Shown: positions 29,981 to 34,492 of the stretch, piece by piece | Position numbering within the stretch: position 1 is the stretch's first letter | Layout: each line of letters opens with the position of its first letter | Assembly: GCA_019113985.1 (NCBI GenBank) | Contig: DXGJ01000030.1 | Span: 1-34,492, forward strand | Source of the DNA: Candidatus Levilactobacillus faecigallinarum | Lineage (GTDB): Bacteria > Bacillota > Bacilli > Lactobacillales > Lactobacillaceae | DNA length: 34,492 nucleotides | Reading direction: 5' to 3' | Made by a program: the position numbers and the translations under genes | The notes under the pieces: model-generated | Told to the model about the DNA's origin: nothing | Databases searched by the model: none | The model's input: the letters and a program-made list of their open reading frames with translations, nothing else

Positions 29981-30844
29981 ATGAATACGCAAATCTTCGT
30001 TGAAACCCGCAAACGCATGCACTTCTCCCAGGACCAGCTGGCCCAGGGCATCTGTACCCAAGCCACGCTGAGTAAGTTTGAGCGGAATGGTAAGGTCCCG
30101 TCACTTAAGATTCTCTTACGGCTATGTGACCGGCTCTGTCTGACGCTAGACGACCTCTTTCCGGTGAGCCAGGAGGACGATTCGGAACGCTCCAGCGTGC
30201 TGGAAATCGCCGAGAATCACCTGTTGCAGGAACGCTATCAGGCGGTGCTACTTGCGTTGCGGAATCTGGGCGAGCCGACCCAGGACTCGACCACGTTTCA
30301 GCTCCGGTATTACTTCCTGCGGGGCTACGCAACGGCCCTGGGGGATGGGACCTTGGGCGACGCTCTCTACGACTTCTCCCAGATTCTGAACCGGTTGGAC
30401 GAAGGCCACCGGACCATGTTTTCAACGCTGGCCTATACGGGGATGGGGATTGCTTACAACCGCTCCGGGGATGCCGACCGGGCCGAATTCTTTTTTAATA
30501 AGGTTGCTAATGAGATTCGGAACATGCAGTTCAACCAGCGGCACAATATCTGGCGGGCGTTGAACATTTTAAATTACACCGCCGAGTATTATAGCCAACG
30601 GGCGGATTTTGTTAGCAGCGATGAGTTATTGGATTACGGTGTTCAGATCTGTTCGCGGTATCATATGACCTATTACCTGGCGCGCATTACCTATCTTAAG
30701 GCCTTAAACGCGCTTCACCGGCAGGACCCGGTGGGCCCGATTCGTCAAGAGCTTCGCGACGCCGAGGCCTTTGCTCGGTTGAACGGGAACCAGCGGGTCT
30801 TGTCGTTGATTGCGGGAACGCTGAACCAGCTTGATAAGCAATAA
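29981..30844 (+). CDS. Rgg/MutR-type transcriptional regulator (XRE HTH plus helical repeats)
   Basis: 287 residues. N-terminal XRE helix-turn-helix (about 5-60: ETRKRMHFSQDQLAQGICTQ, ATLSKFERNGKVPSLKILLRLCDRL) and a C-terminal helical repeat domain of TPR type (about 75-285), as in Rgg, MutR and PlcR-like peptide-sensing regulators. In relatives the repeat domain binds a short secreted peptide. I see no small-peptide gene next to it, so the ligand may be encoded elsewhere or be different. The ribosome site is weak (AAGGAATG is 20 bases from ATG), which suggests low expression. A strong terminator follows. Confidence 0.85.
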   Translation: MNTQIFVETRKRMHFSQDQLAQGICTQATLSKFERNGKVPSLKILLRLCDRLCLTLDDLFPVSQEDDSERSSVLEIAENHLLQERYQAVLLALRNLGEPTQDSTTFQLRYYFLRGYATALGDGTLGDALYDFSQILNRLDEGHRTMFSTLAYTGMGIAYNRSGDADRAEFFFNKVANEIRNMQFNQRHNIWRALNILNYTAEYYSQRADFVSSDELLDYGVQICSRYHMTYYLARITYLKALNALHRQDPVGPIRQELRDAEAFARLNGNQRVLSLIAGTLNQLDKQ

Positions 30845-30847
30845 ATA

Positions 30848-30899
30848 AAAAGACACCTCACCGCTTGGCAATGATTGTCAAGCGGTGAGGTGTCTTCTT
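30848..30899. terminator. strong bidirectional terminator
   Basis: AAGACACCTCACCGCTTG and CAAGCGGTGAGGTGTCTT form an 18-pair perfect stem, A-run left and T-rich right; separates the regulator from convergent ubiE. Confidence 0.92.
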
Positions 30900-31621
30900 T
30901 AGTGACGCGGCTTGCGGCCGAAGTGGACCGCGGCGGCGCCAAGGTTGAATTTTTGATAATGCACGGCTTGTAGCCCGGCGGCCGTGAACATCACGGCCAG
31001 TTGTTGAGCGGAGACAAATTGATGGGTGGTTCGCTGCAGGTAGTTGTAGGCCTGATAGTGGTGCGCGACCACGCGGCCCATTAACGGGACCACGTGGCCG
31101 AAGTAGGCCTGCCAGCCGATTCGAACCACGGGATTGGTGGGTTGCGACGTTTCCAGGCAGACCACCTGACCACCGGGCTTGACCACCCGGGTCATTTCGG
31201 CCAAGACCTGTTGGGCGTCGGGGACGTTGCGCAGGCCAAAGCCGATGGTCACCACGTCAAACGTGTTGTCGGGGTAGGGGAGGTGCATGGCATCGCCGGC
31301 CCGCAACGCGATTTGGCTTTGTAAGTGAGCCGCCCGGACCTTCTGGGTCGCGACGGCCAACATTTCATGGCTCAGATCGAGACCCACCACGTGACCGCGG
31401 GGACCGGCCGCCCGGGCCAAGGCAATCGTCCAGTCACCCGTGCCGCAGCACAGGTCCAGGGCGAAGTCGCCGGGGCGGACCGTCATCTGGTCCATGACTT
31501 GTTGCCGCCAGAGCCGGTGGGTGCCCAGGCTGATAAGACTGTTCATCTGGTCGTATTGGGGCGCAATGTGGTCGAAGAGTTGCGCCACGGTGCGCTCCGG
31601 GGTGCGATTGGTCAGGGCCAT
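30899..31621 (-). CDS. ubiE: demethylmenaquinone methyltransferase
   Basis: 240 residues, SAM-dependent class I methyltransferase of the UbiE/MenG family. VAQLFDHIAPQYDQMNSLISLG at 13-34 is the family opening; LDLCCGTGDWTIALA is the SAM-binding motif I; VVTIGFGLRNVPDAQQVLAE and MTRVVKPGGQVVCLE follow. It makes menaquinone from demethylmenaquinone; whether the host makes quinones cannot be seen here. ATG behind AAGGAGG, 19 bases after the map gene, so the two are one operon. Confidence 0.92.
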   Translation of the reverse strand: MALTNRTPERTVAQLFDHIAPQYDQMNSLISLGTHRLWRQQVMDQMTVRPGDFALDLCCGTGDWTIALARAAGPRGHVVGLDLSHEMLAVATQKVRAAHLQSQIALRAGDAMHLPYPDNTFDVVTIGFGLRNVPDAQQVLAEMTRVVKPGGQVVCLETSQPTNPVVRIGWQAYFGHVVPLMGRVVAHHYQAYNYLQRTTHQFVSAQQLAVMFTAAGLQAVHYQKFNLGAAAVHFGRKPRH

Positions 31622-31640
31622 GCGGCCACCTCCTTGCTGA

Positions 31641-32435
31641 CTAAAGCAGGTATTTCGCGTCGAACTCGGGGTCCTGTGACGTCAGGATCTTGGGACCATC
31701 CTTGGTGATGACCAAGGTGTGTTCGTACTGGCAGGACAGGGAGCCGTCGGCAGAAACGTAGTATTCCCACGACTTATCAGCGGTCGGCTTGGACTTGATT
31801 TCCCAAGTGCCTAGGTTGATCATGGGTTCGATGGTGATGGTCATGCCTTCGCGTAGACGTAGGCCGTGACCGGCTTCACCGTAGTGGGGAACGTTGGGTT
31901 GTTCGTGCATGGTCGGGCCGATGCCGTGACCAATCAACTCACGGACGTCGCCCATGTGGTTCTGGACTTCAACGTAGTCCTGGATGGCGTGGCCGATGTC
32001 GCCGATGCGGTTGCCCACAACGGCTTGGTCGATACCCAGGTAGAGGGCTTTGTGGGTGACGTCCATCAGGCGTTGCGCCTCGGGACTGATATCGCCCACG
32101 GCGTAGGCCCAGCAGGAATCGCTTTCGAAGCCGTCAAGGTTGACGGTCATGTCGACCTTGACCACGTCACCGTTCTTTAAGATCAAGCCCTTACGGGGAA
32201 TGGCGTGGGCCACTTCGTCGTTGACGCTGACGCAGGTGGCGTACTTGTAACCCTCGAAGCCTTTTTCGGATGGGCGAGCGCCGTGGTCCTCGATGTACTT
32301 GTTGGCGAACTCTTCAATTTCCCAGCTTGAGATGCCGGGCTTGATGATTTTACGCAATCCTTGGTGGACGCCGGCTAAAACGGCGCCAGATTCGGCCATC
32401 TTTTCAATTTCACGTGGTGATTTAATGGTTATCAA
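31641..32435 (-). CDS. map: type I methionine aminopeptidase
   Basis: 264 residues. Removes the N-terminal Met from new proteins. Metal ligands D95 and D106 (VDMTVNLDGFESDS), H170 (IGHGIGPTMHE), E203 (TIEPMIN) and E238 (CQYEHTLVI), plus substrate H77 (DEVAHAIP). No N-terminal extension. The start is TTG at 32433-32435 with GGAGG 7 bases before; no ATG lies in frame nearby. The insertion WEIKSKPTADKSWEYYVSAD before the last ligand is slightly longer than in E. coli Map. Leads the map-ubiE operon. Confidence 0.95.
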   Translation of the reverse strand: MITIKSPREIEKMAESGAVLAGVHQGLRKIIKPGISSWEIEEFANKYIEDHGARPSEKGFEGYKYATCVSVNDEVAHAIPRKGLILKNGDVVKVDMTVNLDGFESDSCWAYAVGDISPEAQRLMDVTHKALYLGIDQAVVGNRIGDIGHAIQDYVEVQNHMGDVRELIGHGIGPTMHEQPNVPHYGEAGHGLRLREGMTITIEPMINLGTWEIKSKPTADKSWEYYVSADGSLSCQYEHTLVITKDGPKILTSQDPEFDAKYLL

Positions 32436-32523
32436 CGTGGTTCCTCCTTATAAATGCTTACTTCTCTAATTTACACCTAAATACGCGTTCCGGCGACCTT
32501 CCCGGTTAATTCGAGGACGACCG

Positions 32524-32557
32524 AACAAAAGACCGCACACCCGGAGATGTACGGTCG
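32524..32557 (-). terminator. possible terminator of the 57-residue gene
   Basis: On the minus strand CGACCG...CGGTC, with GACCG/CGGTC stem and an inner ACAT/GTGT pairing, followed by TTTTG. Weaker than the others in the window. Confidence 0.5.
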
Positions 32558-32565
32558 GTGGCGTC

Positions 32566-32739
32566 TTAAGCCTTTAACTTGGTGATCTTACCCTCATCAA
32601 CTTGTTTGAGGATGTGCTTGGCTTCTTCGATCCGGGAGTCGCAGAGGAACCGCATGGAACTGTTTTTCTCGGTTTCGGCTTGTTTCATCTGCTCGGTCAG
32701 GAAGCTAATCTCGTCTTCTAGATATGCGACTAAATCCAT
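32566..32739 (-). CDS. small coiled-coil protein, 57 residues
   Basis: Minus-strand frame MDLVAYLEDEISFLTEQMKQ...RIEEAKHILKQVDEGKITKLKA, strongly charged and heptad-like, so probably a short coiled coil. ATG at 32737-32739 lies behind GAGGG with 7-base spacing. It precedes map on the same strand but a weak terminator lies between. No family recognised; it may be a small adaptor or regulator of another protein. Confidence 0.72.
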   Translation of the reverse strand: MDLVAYLEDEISFLTEQMKQAETEKNSSMRFLCDSRIEEAKHILKQVDEGKITKLKA

Positions 32740-32931
32740 GGTTCGCCCTCAATTCCTTTTCATGTAGTTGGGACGTTACTGAGTCCCTTAATTAATTTCA
32801 TTGTACCAGAGATGGTCGCGGATGTAACTTGATTACCCAGCCTGGGACCGATGTGTTTACAGATGAAGGAAAAAGGACTAGCATGGAACCAGTTAAGAAT
32901 TTTTCTAAACTGGCATGAGGGAGTGGCTATT

Positions 32932-34341
32932 ATGGAGAATCAAGCAGTCGATTTGCAGGGGCGGCCGTACAATCACATGGCGTTCATCTGGACGCTACTC
33001 GCGGGGACGTTTACCATGTCGATCAGTCAATCATCGTTATCGACGGCGTACCCGACGCTGATGCGGTACTTCGGGGTCCCCGCATCGACCGTGCAATGGC
33101 TGACCACCGGCTTTATGCTGGTGATGGTGGTCATGATGCCGGTCAGTCCGTGGTTGTTGAACAACCTACGTTTTCCGGTTCTGTTCATCAGTATGTTGGC
33201 GCTGTTCGACGTCGGCACGTTTATTATTTATTTAGCACCTAGCTTTCCGGTGATGATGCTGGGCCGGGTGATGGAAGCCATGGCCGTGGGAGTCATGTTC
33301 CCGTCCTATCAAACCGTGATGCTGCGAATTACACCCGAGGATAAACGGGGCGGGGTCATGGGCTTCGCCGGGTTGGTCATGGGGTCCGCGTTGGCCGTGG
33401 GGCCCATCATCTCGGGAATTGTCCTGCGTTATACCAGTTGGCAAGGACTCTTCGTAGTCTTCATGCTGATTATCACGGTGGTGTTCCTGGTGGCCATCAA
33501 AACCATCAAGGACGTGATGCCCCAAGCGACCTCGCGGCTGGATTACCTATCCGTGATTGGGAGTCTGGGGTTCATCGGGATTCTCTACGTGGTCAACCAG
33601 ATTGGCAAGGCCGGTGTGAACTGGGGCGGCATGGGCACCCTGCTGGTTGCTAGCATCCTGGCCGTGGCCTTCTTCGTTTGGCGGCAATTTCACTTGGAAA
33701 CGCCGTTGTTGGACTTGCGCGTGTTGAAGACGTTCAACTTTGACCTGGCCGTGATGTTGACCGGGACCTCGTACATTGCGTTGATCGTGGTCACCATCAT
33801 CTTTCCGTTGTATTACCAAACGGTTTTGGGGCTGTCGCCGTTCGCATCGGGAATGGCGCTGGTTCCCGGGGCCGTGCTCCTGAGCCTTTTGAACCCGTTG
33901 ACTGGGCGTTTGGCCGATAAGATTGGGTTCAAGGGAACCATGCTGACCGGGATGGGCATGATTGTGTTGGGCTGGTTCCTACTGGCGATTATCAGTGGTA
34001 AGCAACCCCTGGTCATCATGATTCTGATTGCGGCGCTGATTGAGGGCGGCAATGCCTTCGTGATGATGCCGGCGGTGACCCTGGGTGCAAACTCGTTACC
34101 TGATACCTTAATCTCACACGGGACCGCGGTGATTACCACGGTGCGGCAAATTCTGGGGTCGACCGGGGTCGCCGTGGCCACCTTGATTTTGGCGATGGTC
34201 ACCCAGAGTCACCTGCACCTGGGCAATGCGGCCGCTAACCTGGCTGGCTACCGAGCGGTCTTCCTGACGTTCCTGGCCGTTTCCATCGTGGGCTTCATCT
34301 TCGCCGCGATGTTGCGGGATGGGCGGAAGTCGCAAGCCTAG
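32932..34341 (+). CDS. MFS transporter, DHA2 (drug:H+ antiporter) family
   Basis: 469 residues with about fourteen predicted helices, the number typical of the EmrB/QacA/LmrB type DHA2 family. STAYPTLMRYFGVPASTVQWLTTGFMLVM-type opening, in which VQWLTTGFMLV is the DHA2 pattern; LGRVMEAMAVGVMFPSYQTVM resembles the motif around helix 4; GSALAVGPIISGIVL is the antiporter motif C; NPLTGRLADKIGFKG resembles motif A in the second half. Exports drugs or metabolites in exchange for protons. ATG 32932 lies behind GAGGGAG; the frame is open 27 codons upstream. No regulator is next to it. Confidence 0.9.
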   Translation: MENQAVDLQGRPYNHMAFIWTLLAGTFTMSISQSSLSTAYPTLMRYFGVPASTVQWLTTGFMLVMVVMMPVSPWLLNNLRFPVLFISMLALFDVGTFIIYLAPSFPVMMLGRVMEAMAVGVMFPSYQTVMLRITPEDKRGGVMGFAGLVMGSALAVGPIISGIVLRYTSWQGLFVVFMLIITVVFLVAIKTIKDVMPQATSRLDYLSVIGSLGFIGILYVVNQIGKAGVNWGGMGTLLVASILAVAFFVWRQFHLETPLLDLRVLKTFNFDLAVMLTGTSYIALIVVTIIFPLYYQTVLGLSPFASGMALVPGAVLLSLLNPLTGRLADKIGFKGTMLTGMGMIVLGWFLLAIISGKQPLVIMILIAALIEGGNAFVMMPAVTLGANSLPDTLISHGTAVITTVRQILGSTGVAVATLILAMVTQSHLHLGNAAANLAGYRAVFLTFLAVSIVGFIFAAMLRDGRKSQA

Positions 34342-34410
34342 GCTAGTCGTTGCTGGTGTTACGCGCCGCCGAGTAAGAAACGTGTAAATAGGTGTAATAT
34401 CAAAATATGC

Positions 34411-34461
34411 TAAAAACACGATCAACTGGGGATGTTATGTCACCCGGTTGGTCGTGTTTTT
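34411..34461 (+). terminator. terminator after the MFS gene
   Basis: AAAAACACGATCAAC (34412-34426) pairs with GTTGGTCGTGTTTTT (34447-34461), one wobble. Bidirectional in shape. Confidence 0.82.
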
Positions 34462-34492
34462 ATGATTAGATTTTTTCTTTAAAAAGTCCCCT

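Noticed and set aside
29929..29981. Small hydrophobic peptide gene next to the Rgg-type regulator
   Set aside because: Only 52 bases lie upstream and a terminator lies downstream; no short peptide frame with a ribosome site is visible.
32579..32767. 62-codon plus-strand frame
   Set aside because: It is the antisense of the 57-residue coiled-coil gene, which has a ribosome site and protein-like composition.

Overview
The window looks like chromosomal DNA of a lactic acid bacterium of the family Lactobacillaceae. GC content is visibly above 50%, GTG and TTG starts are frequent, the Shine-Dalgarno sites are strong and purine-rich, and most genes end at classic rho-independent terminators. The gene set fits a high-GC, heterofermentative, Levilactobacillus-like species: GcvH-like protein with lipoate ligase, a MutY without cysteine ligands, a LysM cell-wall protein, a viroplasmin-type RNase H and a BCCT osmolyte transporter. 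Genus is inference. I see no phage, transposase, CRISPR array or recognisable defence system.

Layout. 1-4.5 kb: DMT-family exporter, a histidine phosphatase split by a nonsense codon, an OmpR-type two-component pair, and a decayed PAP2 phosphatase. 4.5-6.8 kb: a small conserved protein, a GcvH-like lipoyl carrier and, divergently, lipoate-protein ligase with a coupled small gene. 7.3-11.6 kb: a peptide-binding lipoprotein, then mutY with a small gene and an alpha/beta hydrolase, then a cold-shock protein with a long leader. 11.8-15.8 kb: MATE exporter, P1B metal ATPase and a divergent TetR regulator. 15.8-20.3 kb: tRNA-Arg(UCU), small membrane proteins, a flavodoxin-fold oxidoreductase with a coupled 58-residue protein, a ThiD/PdxK kinase and cytosine deaminase. 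21-25.5 kb: LysM/lytic transglycosylase, a Lys-rich unknown, RNase HI, a VOC protein and a hexapeptide acetyltransferase. 25.5-34.5 kb: BCCT transporter behind a probable attenuator leader, UspA, a beta-phosphoglucomutase-like HAD protein with an altered catalytic motif, DUF488, 3-methyladenine glycosylase, an Rgg-type regulator, ubiE/map, a 57-residue coiled-coil protein and a DHA2 drug exporter.

The most striking non-coding signal is a family of structured intergenic elements at three places (about 6.86-7.24, 20.34-20.96 and 24.28-24.78 kb). Each locus holds two copies in divergent orientation separated by roughly 250-300 bases. The full copies fold into the same shape: a closing stem, two hairpins, and a second hairpin with an A/G internal mismatch and a 7-base loop. 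Stem sequences differ between copies but pairing is kept, and G-U wobbles appear only on one strand in each copy, which suggests an RNA. I cannot say from sequence alone whether the family is already catalogued.

Functional links: GcvH-like protein and LplA form a lipoylation pair; the P1B ATPase and TetR gene share a divergent promoter region; BCCT transporter, UspA, Csp and the two-component system are stress genes; MutY, the 3-methyladenine glycosylase and RNase HI are DNA-maintenance functions.
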